A stretch of DNA of 31,418 nt, from positions 1 through 31,418 of the forward strand of contig CAYMIM010000007.1 of NCBI GenBank assembly GCA_964390715.1, in the 5' to 3' direction. The translations under genes were made by a program, and so were the position numbers. The stretch comes from JACOVP01 sp964390715 (GTDB taxonomy: Archaea; Nanobdellota; Nanobdellia; SCGC-AAA011-G17; UBA489). The notes below the pieces were generated by a model. The model was not told where the DNA came from. It searched no databases and worked only from the letters and a program-made list of their open reading frames with translations. Positions 1-7,277 of this stretch are shown piece by piece; position 1 is the first letter of the stretch; each line of letters starts with the position of its first letter.

Positions 1-605
1 AAATTACCCTTCACATAGACTTTTCTCTGATTATCGATGTTTTCACGGCTGACAATAATAATTTCTGGACGCGAAGATTCAAGCTCTACTTCATATTCAA
101 TCCCCTCAATAAAAAAACGCAATTTATTCGCGACAGGAGCAGGCATATTGAGCATGCAACTGGAGAAAGCACTCGTTGGGACATTACTTCGGACAGGAAA
201 TCCAGCAACCACTATATTGGCATCTAAACGCTGATAGCATCCAGGTAATTTTTCTTTTCCTTGCGGAGCTGCTGGCACACGAACTTCTGTATCCAAATAA
301 TTTCCCATGTATACCTGATTGTTGTTGATGAACGCATAGATGATGCCGAAGTCAGGATTTTTTGTTTTCGCGTAGGAAGAGAAGACAATCGTGAACTTGA
401 GAAACTCTGTGGGAATATCTGTGACTCCTTTTTCCAAAATACTGTTCATGAACTTCGCGCTTTCGACTTCGTAGTTTTTCGCCAAAGACTCAAAATCATC
501 ATCAACGACAGTCTCTTTGACGATGTTGGTTTCCGCCACTAACAAGAAGATAATGAAGCCTAGAATAATAGCCGCTAGCAAATAAATTTGACCTCTTTTG
601 TTCAT
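1..605 (-). CDS. Prepilin-like membrane-anchored protein, partial (3' end outside window)
   Basis: An open frame of 201 codons runs from an ATG at 605 to the left edge without a stop, so the C-terminus is missing. The protein starts MNKRGQIYLLAAIILGFIIF: a short basic head with KRGQ, then one hydrophobic helix of about 20 residues (residues 7-28), then a soluble domain. This is the layout of archaeal class III (prepilin) signal peptides or of a simple N-terminal anchor, so an extracellular, membrane-attached or pilin-like protein is inferred. The ectodomain has two cysteines (one in GCYQR, one in SSCML) and no domain I recognise. The ATG lies 8 bp after the gatD stop on the same strand, with no clear Shine-Dalgarno, so it probably shares the gatD transcript. 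Opposite-strand frames here are shadows. Confidence 0.75.
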   Translation of the reverse strand, partial: MNKRGQIYLLAAIILGFIIFLLVAETNIVKETVVDDDFESLAKNYEVESAKFMNSILEKGVTDIPTEFLKFTIVFSSYAKTKNPDFGIIYAFINNNQVYMGNYLDTEVRVPAAPQGKEKLPGCYQRLDANIVVAGFPVRSNVPTSAFSSCMLNMPAPVANKLRFFIEGIEYEVELESSRPEIIIVSRENIDNQRKVYVKGN

Positions 606-613
606 TGTCTTAT

Positions 614-1921
614 CTATAGGAAATCTTCGTGCAGTGATCGTTTAGTACTTTCACCGCGAACATCTTCCTGCATGATCGTTGCAACCTGATTTTTTGGATA
701 ATTACTGAGTACCCAAGCTAGCTTGATGAACGCTGTCTCAGGAAGCAGATCTAGATAATCTCCCAAGATTCCTTTCTCTTTCAAGACACGCCCTGTCGAA
801 TATACATTCATAGTAATTCTTCCGAAAAACGCTTGTGATGTCATGACTACTGGTATTTTTTTCGCTAGCTTCTCTATCGCCTTGAGAACTTTTTCATGCT
901 CTTTGGTTTCCTTGTCAATGACGTTGATAGGAAAATGACCCATGCCAGTGCCTTCCAAAATAAGTCCATGAAACGTCGCGTATGCTTCTACTTCTTTGGC
1001 AAACATATTGGGATGAGCCTTGAGGATGCCTATTTTGAGATCTTCCTTGAAGAGTTTGAGCGCTAGTTTTCTGGATTTATCGACTTTCTTATAGTGCTGA
1101 TTGATCCAGGTGATTTTTCCCTCTTTGGTGATACGAGCGAATGGTCGAGCATTGACTGCTTTGAACGCATCTCTTCTACTGGAGTGCATCTTTCGTGTTT
1201 TGGTCGCTGGAAGAAGCACACAGGATTCATCGTTACTGGTTTCGTGCATGCAAATGCCTACTTCTCCAAAATCTGACTGCGTCATAAAACGAATTGCGGA
1301 CAAGAGATTTAACGCCGCATCTGAACTGCCTCGATCTGAAGAACGCTGGCTTCCGACTAAGATAACAGGAATAGGCAAGTGTTCTAAAGCGAACGATAAA
1401 GCAGCGGATGTGTAAGCAAGAGTATCTGTACCGTGGGTGACAATAATACCATCAACACCTTCCTTGATTTCCTTCTGGATTTCTTTCGCTAAAATATTAT
1501 AATGGGCGAAGCGCATATCTTCTGAGAACATATTTCTGATGAGACGAGAACGAATGTTAGCAACTTCTTGGAGTTGTGGATATTTAGCAACGAGCTCTTC
1601 TGGCGTGAATCGAGGAACGACTGCACCTGTCTGATAATCAATTTCAGAAGCGATGGTACCGCCTGTGTGAAGAATAGCAATGGTTTTGAATCCTGGTCTG
1701 CGCTCTATTTTTTGTGGCTTTGTCTTCTCTTGGACAACTCTATTTTTTTCTTTTTTGACCGCGGTTATGGATTTTTTATTGATCACGATGTTGTATCCAG
1801 ACTTCATTTTCAACACGATATTTTGCGCATCTGGAGAAGGCATGACTACACCTGTATACTGCTGCTCCTTAGTTGTCAGCAAAACAGCATCACCAGGCTT
1901 ACAATCGTCTTTTTTAGGCAT
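614..1921 (-). CDS. gatD: Glutamyl-tRNA(Gln) amidotransferase subunit D
   Basis: Archaeal GatD, the asparaginase-like subunit that frees ammonia from an amide donor so that GatE can turn Glu-tRNA(Gln) into Gln-tRNA(Gln) in the cytoplasm. At 435 aa it has the usual family length. Residues 1-60 form the small N-terminal barrel typical of GatD (KPGDAVLL, then SGYNIVI). The type I asparaginase domain follows, with the first catalytic Thr in HTGGTIAS (near residue 88), the second in THGTDTLAYT and the Lys-side segment GSQRSSDRGSSDAALN. gatE is not in this window. A consensus TATA box at 1951-1962 on the minus strand puts the transcript start within a few bases of the ATG at 1921. The prepilin-like gene follows 8 bp after the stop and is probably co-transcribed. 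The long GatD domain and motif order argue against a plain L-asparaginase. Confidence 0.95.
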   Translation of the reverse strand: MPKKDDCKPGDAVLLTTKEQQYTGVVMPSPDAQNIVLKMKSGYNIVINKKSITAVKKEKNRVVQEKTKPQKIERRPGFKTIAILHTGGTIASEIDYQTGAVVPRFTPEELVAKYPQLQEVANIRSRLIRNMFSEDMRFAHYNILAKEIQKEIKEGVDGIIVTHGTDTLAYTSAALSFALEHLPIPVILVGSQRSSDRGSSDAALNLLSAIRFMTQSDFGEVGICMHETSNDESCVLLPATKTRKMHSSRRDAFKAVNARPFARITKEGKITWINQHYKKVDKSRKLALKLFKEDLKIGILKAHPNMFAKEVEAYATFHGLILEGTGMGHFPINVIDKETKEHEKVLKAIEKLAKKIPVVMTSQAFFGRITMNVYSTGRVLKEKGILGDYLDLLPETAFIKLAWVLSNYPKNQVATIMQEDVRGESTKRSLHEDFL

Positions 1922-1950
1922 GGAAGTGTCAAGAACAGCAGGTTAATTAA

Positions 1951-1962
1951 CTATTTATATAG
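1951..1962 (-). promoter_or_regulatory. TATA box of gatD
   Basis: On the minus strand this reads CTATATAAATAG, close to an ideal archaeal TATA box, centred about 35 bp before the gatD ATG. It predicts a short or absent 5' leader. Confidence 0.7.
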
Positions 1963-1987
1963 TAGAACATAATCATTGGACAGAAAG

Positions 1988-1999
1988 AATGTTTATATA
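1988..1999 (+). promoter_or_regulatory. Orphan core promoter AATGTTTATATA
   Basis: The same 12-mer stands before trmB (13422), argS (15709) and in the ABCE1/zinc-ribbon gap (30487). Here the next plus-strand gene start is 294 nt away (ftsZ), and ftsZ has its own TATA-like element at 2211. The promoter therefore probably drives either a long ftsZ leader or a separate RNA. Confidence 0.55.
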
Positions 2000-2019
2000 C
2001 TAGTTTCAATTATTAAAAA

Positions 2020-2206
2020 GAATTATCGTTTGATTTCAATCCTTGGTGGGAAAAATCAAAACTTATTATTTCAACTTGGCGGTTGAAACACATTATCAAT
2101 TGTGAACCTCGAAATTGGCGTTTCTTAGTTCGTAGTGAAACTTGTTTTCTTAAAACTTACATCATGAGTCAGTAAGTCTTTGTTTCTTAGAGAGCACGAT
2201 GCTCTA
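2020..2206 (+). ncRNA. Candidate structured non-coding RNA or long ftsZ leader
   Basis: The gene-free gap 1922-2292 has no convincing ORF but shows a promoter at 1988-1999 followed by four short inverted repeats in a row: TTGATTT/AAATCAA (2030-2036 with 2053-2059), TTTCAAC/GTTGAAA (2069-2075 with 2082-2088, 6-nt loop), GTTTC/GAAAC (2120-2124 with 2137-2141) and AGAGCA/TGCTCT (2191-2196 with 2200-2205, 3-nt loop). The ends given are estimates from the predicted start and the last hairpin. It does not fold as a tRNA, and I see no SRP RNA or RNase P RNA signature. Short stems like these can occur by chance in AT-rich DNA, so this is a candidate only. Confidence 0.3.
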
Positions 2207-2210
2207 CTAC

Positions 2211-2222
2211 CATATAAATATT
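2211..2222 (+). promoter_or_regulatory. TATA-like element proximal to ftsZ
   Basis: CATATAAATATT lies about 76 bp before the ftsZ ATG, predicting a leader of roughly 50 nt. The leader is purine-rich and ends in a G-run (AGGGGGAA at 2279-2286) 6 nt before the ATG, a weak ribosome-binding site. Confidence 0.5.
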
Positions 2223-2292
2223 ATGGTGATCGAGAATATACAAAAAACAAAGGAAAAACAAAACAACCTGGGGATACAAGGGGGAAAACGCT

Positions 2293-3405
2293 ATGGAAAG
2301 TCTCATTTCGGATGCAATGAATAACATGCCTTCAACAAAAGAAGGTCTTAAAGTAGGACAAGCAAATATCACTGTTATAGGATGCGGTGGAGGCGGAAAC
2401 AATATGGTTTCATGGCTTCATAAGAAAGGCATCAATGGCGCGAATATTATCGCGATCAATACTGATCTTCAACATTTGAACATCAGTGAAGCAGATCACA
2501 AAGTCCTTATCGGTCGCGAATTGACCAGAGGATTAGGCTGTGGTGGATATCCACAAAAAGGTACTGAAGCAGCCAAAGAAAGTCTGCATGAACTCAAATC
2601 ACTCTTAAAAGATTGTGATATGGCATTTATCTGCGCTGGCTTAGGCGGCGGTACTGGTACAGGTGCTGCTCCAGTCGTAGCTGGACTAGCAAGAGAATCT
2701 GGCGCTATCGTTATTGGAACTGTTACTATGCCCTTCAATATTGAACGCGCAAGAGTTGACAAAGCTGAATTTGGTTTACAACAACTGAGAGAAGCTTGTG
2801 ACACTGTCATTGTTATTGACAACAATCGATTAGTGCAGATCGCAGGCAATTTACCTATCCAGCAAGCATTCGCAGTCGCCAATGAATTAGTGTCGACTAT
2901 GATCAAAGGTATTGTAGAAACTATCGCAGTGCCTTCCCTAGTCAACCTAGACTACGCTGATGTCCGCGCTATCATGACTAATGGTGATGTAGCGGTTATC
3001 GGTATCGGTGAAAGTGACACAGACGCGCGCGTGGAAGAAGCAACACGAAGAGCATTAACGAATCCACTCTTAGATGTGAGCTACCAAGGCGCGACAGGCG
3101 CTTTGATTCATATCTCTGGCGGACAAGACTTAACGCTCGACGAAGTGAACAAGATTGGTGAAGTTATCACTGAATCTATGGACGCGGACGCAAACGTCAT
3201 CCTGGGAGCAAGAATTGATCCTAAGATGGATGGACGTGTCAGAGTCATGACCATCATGACTGGAGTGACCTCACCTTATGTTATGGGAAGAAGCTCCTCC
3301 AAGAAACAATCTGCAACAAAAGAGATGGCTTTAGGCGACGACCTAGGAATCGATATGATCGGTTCTTCAGTGCCTGTCAGCAGACCTAGACAACGCATCT
3401 TTTGA
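2293..3405 (+). CDS. ftsZ: Cell division GTPase FtsZ
   Basis: Tubulin-like GTPase that polymerises into the division ring at mid-cell. The 370-aa protein has the FtsZ nucleotide-binding set in order: ITVIGCGGGGNNMV (about residues 26-39), INTD, the tubulin signature GGGTGTG (118-124) and the FNIERARVDKAEFGL segment. The T7 loop region NLDYADVRAIM, which completes catalysis across the subunit interface, is present, followed by the C-terminal domain and a tail containing DDLGIDMI. These mark a true FtsZ rather than a CetZ or tubulin paralogue. A second archaeal FtsZ paralogue may exist elsewhere; I cannot say which of FtsZ1 or FtsZ2 this is. The gene is monocistronic, with a strong double-hairpin terminator downstream. 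The ATG is chosen for the purine-rich site just upstream. Confidence 0.96.
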   Translation: MESLISDAMNNMPSTKEGLKVGQANITVIGCGGGGNNMVSWLHKKGINGANIIAINTDLQHLNISEADHKVLIGRELTRGLGCGGYPQKGTEAAKESLHELKSLLKDCDMAFICAGLGGGTGTGAAPVVAGLARESGAIVIGTVTMPFNIERARVDKAEFGLQQLREACDTVIVIDNNRLVQIAGNLPIQQAFAVANELVSTMIKGIVETIAVPSLVNLDYADVRAIMTNGDVAVIGIGESDTDARVEEATRRALTNPLLDVSYQGATGALIHISGGQDLTLDEVNKIGEVITESMDADANVILGARIDPKMDGRVRVMTIMTGVTSPYVMGRSSSKKQSATKEMALGDDLGIDMIGSSVPVSRPRQRIF

Positions 3406-3421
3406 AGCGAGACTAACGCTC

Positions 3422-3512
3422 AAGGGCAACCCCCCAAATCAATTGCCCTTTTGACTCTTGCTGATGCCCATCTCTTTCTAAAACCGGGCATCGGCTTTTT
3501 TTTCTTTTTTTT
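3422..3512 (+). terminator. Double hairpin plus poly-T terminator of ftsZ
   Basis: Two stem-loops follow ftsZ: AAGGGCAA (3422-3429) pairs with TTGCCCTT (3443-3450) and is followed by a short T-run; then GCTGATGCCC (3460-3469) pairs with GGGCATCGGC (3486-3495, one G-U pair) and is followed by 16 Ts broken by a single C. This resembles a bacterial intrinsic terminator. Archaeal polymerase needs mainly the T-run, so the hairpins may instead protect the mRNA 3' end. Confidence 0.75.
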
Positions 3513-3548
3513 CAATAACTTTTTATAGTATTCTTCTCTCTTTTAGTC

Positions 3549-3734
3549 ATGACACGGATTCTTGTTTTTGGACCAAGCACTACCTATGGAGCATGGGATA
3601 TTGAAGGCGGTTGGGTGCAGCGATTACGTCGTTATCTAGATGAAAAGCAGTTAGCAGAAAAAATTGACTTTGTTTCTCTATCAGAGACTTCTCCGATCAA
3701 AATGTCCATGCATTCACAGCATAACCGCCGATAA
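3549..3734 (+). pseudogene. Truncated SGNH/GDSL-family hydrolase remnant
   Basis: The first 45 or so codons match the start of an SGNH/GDSL hydrolase: ILVFGPSTTYGAWD, then EGGWVQRLRRYLDEK. Block I normally reads GDS with the catalytic Ser; here the Asp is Pro (GPS). After about position 3683 similarity stops: the remaining codons read opposite-strand DNA from a nucleotidyltransferase fragment and end at 3734. Blocks II, III and V, with the Gly, Asn and catalytic Asp/His, are absent, so the product cannot be a working hydrolase. A TATA-like element (TTTTTATAGT near 3520) still precedes the ATG by about 25 bp, so the stump may be transcribed. The SGNH call comes from the N-terminal motif alone. 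Confidence 0.65.
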
Positions 3735-3807
3735 TAACAAAAGTACACTTCCTGATCTCTTTTAATGTTTCAAAGATTTCTTTTTCCCTAAGCTGCAGCC
3801 GCTCCAT
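3697..3807 (-). pseudogene. Truncated AbiEii-like nucleotidyltransferase remnant
   Basis: A 36-codon frame starts at an ATG inside the end of the upstream AbiEi-like gene (20-bp overlap). It reads MERLQLREKEIFETLKEI, then a segment ending FVIIGGYAVNAWTF, then stops. The GGYAVNAW part matches the first motif of MNT/AbiEii-like nucleotidyltransferases and is close to VGGYAVSAF in the intact paralogue at 5166. The expected next segment with the catalytic Asp pair is missing. The break falls exactly where the convergent SGNH fragment also loses its homology, so one deletion probably removed both 3' ends. It may still be translated but cannot act as a nucleotidyltransferase. Confidence 0.7.
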
Positions 3808-4390
3808 ATTTCTCCCTCATATACTTATAGGCATACGCGTAGATGCTATTCGCTTTCGCGATTTTTCTAGCTTCTTTTAATGGTTCTACCATCATTCCCT
3901 CTTTTTCTTCACTGTCTATTTTTTTGCTAGGAATTAAAATCACAAATTCTCCAATAGTCGAGCCAGCCTTTACATAATTCGGAACGCGATGTTTATTAAA
4001 GAACGCCCTCCAATAAGCTATATCCTTCTTCAAAATTCTCATGTAATACGGTGATTTTTCTCTTCCTCTTTGCATATAAGCATGGTCTGACCATATCTCA
4101 ACCGCTGACAATCCAGTAAACGCATAGGGCTTCCTAGCTTCTTTGATAATCTGAGGCAACTTAAACTCCAATAATCCCTTAAAGATTTTTTCTGGATTCA
4201 CGCATTGATATGTATTTTTGGACACTTTCTTTATCCAGCCGGCGTTTATCAACAATGAGAATATCTTTTTTTTCATACTCTGTCCCACTATCCAATCTAA
4301 GGCTGACTGGCTAAACTCTTCTTTCAAGCCGTGCCTTGAGAAAAACAAAGCATATGCCCTTAATCCGAAGTGTGGTATCTCGGTATACAT
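3788..4390 (-). CDS. AbiEi-like winged-helix antitoxin/regulator (partner truncated)
   Basis: A 200-aa protein with an N-terminal helix-rich, winged-helix-like region (about residues 25-70, including KKKIFSLLINAGWIKKV) and a C-terminal sensor-like region. Residues FTGLSAVEIWSD and MMVEPLKEAR align by eye with FTKTDAVYIWTE and YAVEPLQETI of the divergent neighbour at 4529, so the two are paralogues. In AbiE-type systems the AbiEi partner is a transcriptional autorepressor and antitoxin for the nucleotidyltransferase encoded just downstream. Here that downstream gene survives only as a 36-codon stump (3697-3807), leaving this protein an orphan regulator. The start at 4390 is the first in-frame ATG and borders an inverted repeat at 4392-4408. 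The family assignment rests on the paralogue and gene order, not on a clear signature. Confidence 0.6.
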   Translation of the reverse strand: MYTEIPHFGLRAYALFFSRHGLKEEFSQSALDWIVGQSMKKKIFSLLINAGWIKKVSKNTYQCVNPEKIFKGLLEFKLPQIIKEARKPYAFTGLSAVEIWSDHAYMQRGREKSPYYMRILKKDIAYWRAFFNKHRVPNYVKAGSTIGEFVILIPSKKIDSEEKEGMMVEPLKEARKIAKANSIYAYAYKYMREKYGAAAA

Positions 4391-4477
4391 AGTTACCTAA
4401 TGGGTAACCCTCTGTTTAATGGTTTCTCTTCGCTGTACATATGAGTATAGATCCTGTGACATTGAAACCAAGTAACT
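4391..4477. promoter_or_regulatory. Candidate operator between divergent AbiEi-like genes
   Basis: The divergent gap contains GTTACC (4392-4397) and GGTAAC (4403-4408), a 6-bp inverted repeat with a 5-bp spacer abutting the minus-strand ATG. It also has TGGTTTC (4420-4426) with GAAACCA (4464-4470), and AGTTAC (4391-4396) is matched by GTAACT (4472-4477). Nested dyads in a promoter shared by two AbiEi-like genes suggest autorepressor binding sites; this is inference from position. Confidence 0.4.
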
Positions 4478-4497
4478 AAATACGACATAAACACAAG

Positions 4498-4508
4498 ACT
4501 TAAATACT
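4498..4508 (+). promoter_or_regulatory. TATA box of the AbiEi-like gene at 4529
   Basis: ACTTAAATACT is centred 26 bp before the ATG at 4529, so the mRNA is predicted to be leaderless. This supports that start. Confidence 0.55.
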
Positions 4509-4528
4509 CCTCTCATTATAGTGATAGT

Positions 4529-5164
4529 ATGGATATCGAGACTTTAAACCCTTATGTTATCAAGATTTTGATAGCCGCAAGAGAACAAGATAGCATAAGC
4601 GCAATTGCTCAAAGGATAGACTTGTCCTATGGATGGACCTATAAATGGGTTAAACGATTAATACAAGAGGGCGTGTTCAAAGAAAAATGGAAGGGAATTA
4701 TTTTGCAAAAAAACAATAAGTTTTATCGAGAGACGTTGGATTTTGTCAAGGAGCATGTGAGCAAACATTCTTTCTTCTATACAGTCTTGCCATTATTTGG
4801 AATATCTTATTGTTTCACCAAAACAGACGCTGTTTATATATGGACTGAGGGCGGCTATAATATTGCCAGATATAAATCATTTTATCCTATTTTTATCAAA
4901 ATCAAAGCGGAAGATTGTCCCACCTTCTTATGGTATTGCAAGAAGTTACATTTACCCATAAACGCCAAGAAAGGAGTTTTCTATTCTCCAGATATTGTAC
5001 CTACATTTTCTTGTGCGCAAAAAGGAAATTACGCCGTAGAACCATTACAAGAAACTATCCGCTTCATGAGGAAGTATATTTATAATTTTGAGCCGGCGTT
5101 AGAAATGATCGATGAATTGTACAATACCGGATTAAAAGCAAGATATAGAGAAATAAAGACCTGA
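4529..5164 (+). CDS. AbiEi-like winged-helix antitoxin/regulator
   Basis: A 211-aa protein with an N-terminal winged helix-turn-helix (about residues 10-50: ISAIAQRIDLSYGWTYKWV, then KRLIQEGVF) and a C-terminal domain resembling the divergent paralogue at 3788-4390. One base pair separates its stop from the ATG of a nucleotidyltransferase, the order of type IV AbiE modules: autorepressor/antitoxin first, nucleotidyltransferase toxin second. A TATA box 26 bp upstream makes it leaderless. Its partner carries a frameshift, so the pair is probably inactive as a toxin system, although this frame itself is intact. It could also be a stand-alone MarR-like regulator; the adjacent nucleotidyltransferase makes the AbiEi reading more likely. 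Confidence 0.65.
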   Translation: MDIETLNPYVIKILIAAREQDSISAIAQRIDLSYGWTYKWVKRLIQEGVFKEKWKGIILQKNNKFYRETLDFVKEHVSKHSFFYTVLPLFGISYCFTKTDAVYIWTEGGYNIARYKSFYPIFIKIKAEDCPTFLWYCKKLHLPINAKKGVFYSPDIVPTFSCAQKGNYAVEPLQETIRFMRKYIYNFEPALEMIDELYNTGLKARYREIKT

Positions 5165-5165
5165 C

Positions 5166-5860
5166 ATGAAAGACCTCATACAAAAAGAAAACGCGATATT
5201 CGCAATTCTGCAGAAATTTGTAGACGCAAATTTAGATTTTATCCTAGTCGGCGGTTATGCGGTCTCCGCATTTAAGCATCGATTTTCCGTAGACGCGGAT
5301 ATCGTATTGCAATCTCGAGACTTTGAGAAATTTGCATTCCTGTTAGAGAAGGATGGCTTTCAAAAAACCAGAGAAAAATCACTTGAAAATACCTATTCCT
5401 CAAAATTTGTACGTTATGAAAAAGACAGCGCGAGTATAGATATGATGATTGACGCATTGGCGTCGCGAGCAACAAATCCTCATTTAGCTATGATCTCTTG
5501 GCTAACCACTCCCAGCAAAGAAAAATTATCGGCATTGAAAAAGAAATATCAGCAGTGATTCCAGCGAAAGAATTATTGATAGTCATGAAGCTTCATGCTG
5601 GAAGACTGACGGATTTTAGAGATATCGCAGCCTTAGCAAAAGGCACGAGTCTTGCCCTCATAAAGAAATTTCTATTTATCGGCGATATTGTCGTAGTGAA
5701 TATTCATCTGAAAAAACTTGAATCGGTCATTAAAGACAAGCACTTCGTAGACTCCTTCAAAGGAGTATTTATGGAGAAGAAATTTGACATTGACCTACAT
5801 CAGGTTGAGCGTATAGCACGATTATCCAAAGATACTCAATACGCATCGAATGCACTCTAA
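5166..5860 (+). pseudogene. AbiEii-like nucleotidyltransferase with a frameshift
   Basis: Two overlapping frames together make one complete nucleotidyltransferase of about 230 aa. The first (5166-5558) holds the catalytic half: ILVGGYAVSAF, then HRFSVDADIVL with the paired Asp. The second (readable from about 5500 to 5860) holds the C-terminal half, with VIPAKELLIVMKLHAGRLTD and FRDIAAL, the Lys-containing motif common in AbiEii-like enzymes. Going from one to the other needs a -1 shift between about 5505 and 5530, where both frames carry similar residues before RKIIGIEKEI. I see no classical slippery heptamer, so a disabling 1-bp indel (or a sequencing error) is more likely than programmed frameshifting. 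Its stop overlaps the convergent ASCH gene's stop by a few bases. Confidence 0.7.
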
Positions 5861-6273
5861 GTCTTTTTTAGATTTTTGATGTCTTCGATTGTAATCCAAG
5901 CAGCTTGCGCACCATATCCTTTCTTGTCAATAGCAAAGGGTGGTATCTTCTGCACATTTTTCAAGAATACTAAAGTACAATAGCTTTTATCTACTAGTTG
6001 AGGAATTGCATCGAAAGTCATACCAACTTGTTTTCCATAGTTCTGGATAATATCTCTAAGTTTTTCTTCTGTGAGTTGATCGAAAAATAAGACTTCTTGG
6101 ACTGTCGCTTTTGCTGTTACTGGTTTGCCTGTCTCTTTGAGATATATTACATCTCCTTTGGCAATCTTCTGATAAGGAGTTCTTCTTTGCTTGTACCAGC
6201 GAGACTCTATAGTCTTTTCACCAGTAAGAATCTTCTCTAACCATTTCTTTTTGAGAATCGCTAGGTGTTCCAT
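5857..6273 (-). CDS. ASCH-domain (PUA-like fold) protein
   Basis: A 138-aa protein with the ASCH hallmark near its start: ILTGEKTIESRW (about residues 15-26), then KGDVIYLKETGKPVTAKATV, a beta-barrel strand pattern. ASCH proteins share the PUA-like fold and are thought to bind RNA or nucleotides; some bacterial members are ribonucleases or amidohydrolases acting on modified cytidines. No specific substrate can be read from this sequence. The ATG lies 1 bp after the stop of the GNAT gene, so the two are co-transcribed and translationally coupled. The 3' end overlaps the end of the frameshifted nucleotidyltransferase on the other strand. Confidence 0.8.
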   Translation of the reverse strand: MEHLAILKKKWLEKILTGEKTIESRWYKQRRTPYQKIAKGDVIYLKETGKPVTAKATVQEVLFFDQLTEEKLRDIIQNYGKQVGMTFDAIPQLVDKSYCTLVFLKNVQKIPPFAIDKKGYGAQAAWITIEDIKNLKKT

Positions 6274-6274
6274 G

Positions 6275-6745
6275 TTACTTGATATCCTTCACTAAAATGG
6301 TTTCTAGTTTTTCATTGTATAAAGGTTCTTCTCCATCTTTTCTAAAACCTGTTCGTTCAGCTGCTTTAATGAAAGGTATGTTGGAAGTATGAGCATCTAC
6401 TATGATTCTTTGATATCCTTTTTCTCGTGCATATTCTTCTACAGCAACCATTAACTTTGTAAAAATTCCTTTTCCGCGATAGGGAATATCTACTCTGCAA
6501 TTTTTAACCTCTAGTATACGCGGCTCTTGCTTATGCGTTTGAAAAATTACATTGGCAAGAATAAGTTCGTTTGTTCTTGCTACTAAAGCATGTTTAACTC
6601 CTGCTTGCAGTTCTTGTAAGCATTTTTCCACCCAAGCATCATAATTAGGATAGTCGAGGGGCTGTGCTTTAATAAATGCGTAGAGACGTTTTATCTCTCC
6701 AGGATCAGTTACTAATGCAATTTCTGCATGAATTAGTTGAAGCAT
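6275..6745 (-). CDS. GNAT-family N-acetyltransferase
   Basis: A 156-aa acetyltransferase with the acetyl-CoA pyrophosphate-binding motif A of GNAT enzymes at about residues 93-106: VDIPYRGKGIFTKLM (the R/Q-x-x-G-x-G/A pattern is RGKGIF). It is followed by the beta5/alpha4 region VDAHTSNIPFIKAAERTGF, where the NxxAxxxyxkxGF pattern is recognisable. The acceptor substrate is unknown. A TATA-like element (6771-6780 on the minus strand) lies about 30 bp before the ATG, fitting a leaderless or near-leaderless mRNA. It heads a two-gene operon with the ASCH protein. GNAT genes can act as TacT-type toxins, but no antitoxin-like gene precedes this one, so a metabolic or modification role is equally possible. 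Confidence 0.85.
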   Translation of the reverse strand: MLQLIHAEIALVTDPGEIKRLYAFIKAQPLDYPNYDAWVEKCLQELQAGVKHALVARTNELILANVIFQTHKQEPRILEVKNCRVDIPYRGKGIFTKLMVAVEEYAREKGYQRIIVDAHTSNIPFIKAAERTGFRKDGEEPLYNEKLETILVKDIK

Positions 6746-6840
6746 AAACTAGCAGAGAGTCTATCCTTTATCTATTTATTCATTAAAATTATCTCTACAT
6801 AAAAAACTATAAGAACATCGACTTAATAATCTGACATCAA

Positions 6841-7185
6841 CTAGTCACCTTCTGCATATGCTTTGAGCACTGCAAATTTATCACTTGTTGCTCTTTCATA
6901 TGCTGTCTTCAGGAGTTCTGCTTGTGCTAAGCTGAGAGGATCATAAACTAATATTGTTCTTTCTGGAGTTTGTACTTTTATTAGCACTTTCGTTGCAAGA
7001 GATGGAAATAAATCATGATGAAAATATGCTGTCGCTGGATCGGTGACATATAAAGTCTCTTGACCTACAGTCCGGACTGCGTCTTTTCCGATACTTGCCG
7101 CGAAAAGTTCTTTGGTTAATTCTACGAGCGTTCGATGGTTTCTTAATGCTACTGGCACTTCTGCTTGTTTTTGCTCTTGAGTCAT
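6841..7185 (-). CDS. Small hypothetical protein
   Basis: A 114-aa soluble protein that I do not recognise. It has an acidic/polar head (MTQEQKQAEVP), a mixed alpha/beta middle with VLIKVQTPERTILVYDP that looks like paired strands, and a helical tail. There is no transmembrane segment, no cysteine and no metal motif. A TATA-like element (TTTATAAA at 7207-7214) sits 22-29 bp before the ATG, so it is likely expressed from its own leaderless mRNA. It is separated from the membrane-protein gene upstream by 92 bp. The frame is real judging by promoter placement and absence of a competing frame. Confidence 0.65.
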   Translation of the reverse strand: MTQEQKQAEVPVALRNHRTLVELTKELFAASIGKDAVRTVGQETLYVTDPATAYFHHDLFPSLATKVLIKVQTPERTILVYDPLSLAQAELLKTAYERATSDKFAVLKAYAEGD

Positions 7186-7277
7186 AGGAATTCTTTCTGT
7201 TATTTGTTTATAAATTTTCTTATTGAGATTTATTACTCAGACGCGACAGAAAAAAAGAAAAAATAAAAGAAAAAGAA

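Noticed and set aside
1101..1415. Open frame on the plus strand within gatD
   Set aside because: It lies wholly inside a clear gatD frame on the other strand and shows no motif or promoter.
2496..2945. 149-aa minus-strand frame inside ftsZ
   Set aside because: Shadow of the ftsZ coding sequence; composition follows the reverse of its codons.
5498..5560. Programmed -1 frameshift in the nucleotidyltransferase
   Set aside because: No X-XXY-YYZ slippery heptamer or downstream stem was found; an indel explains the break better.
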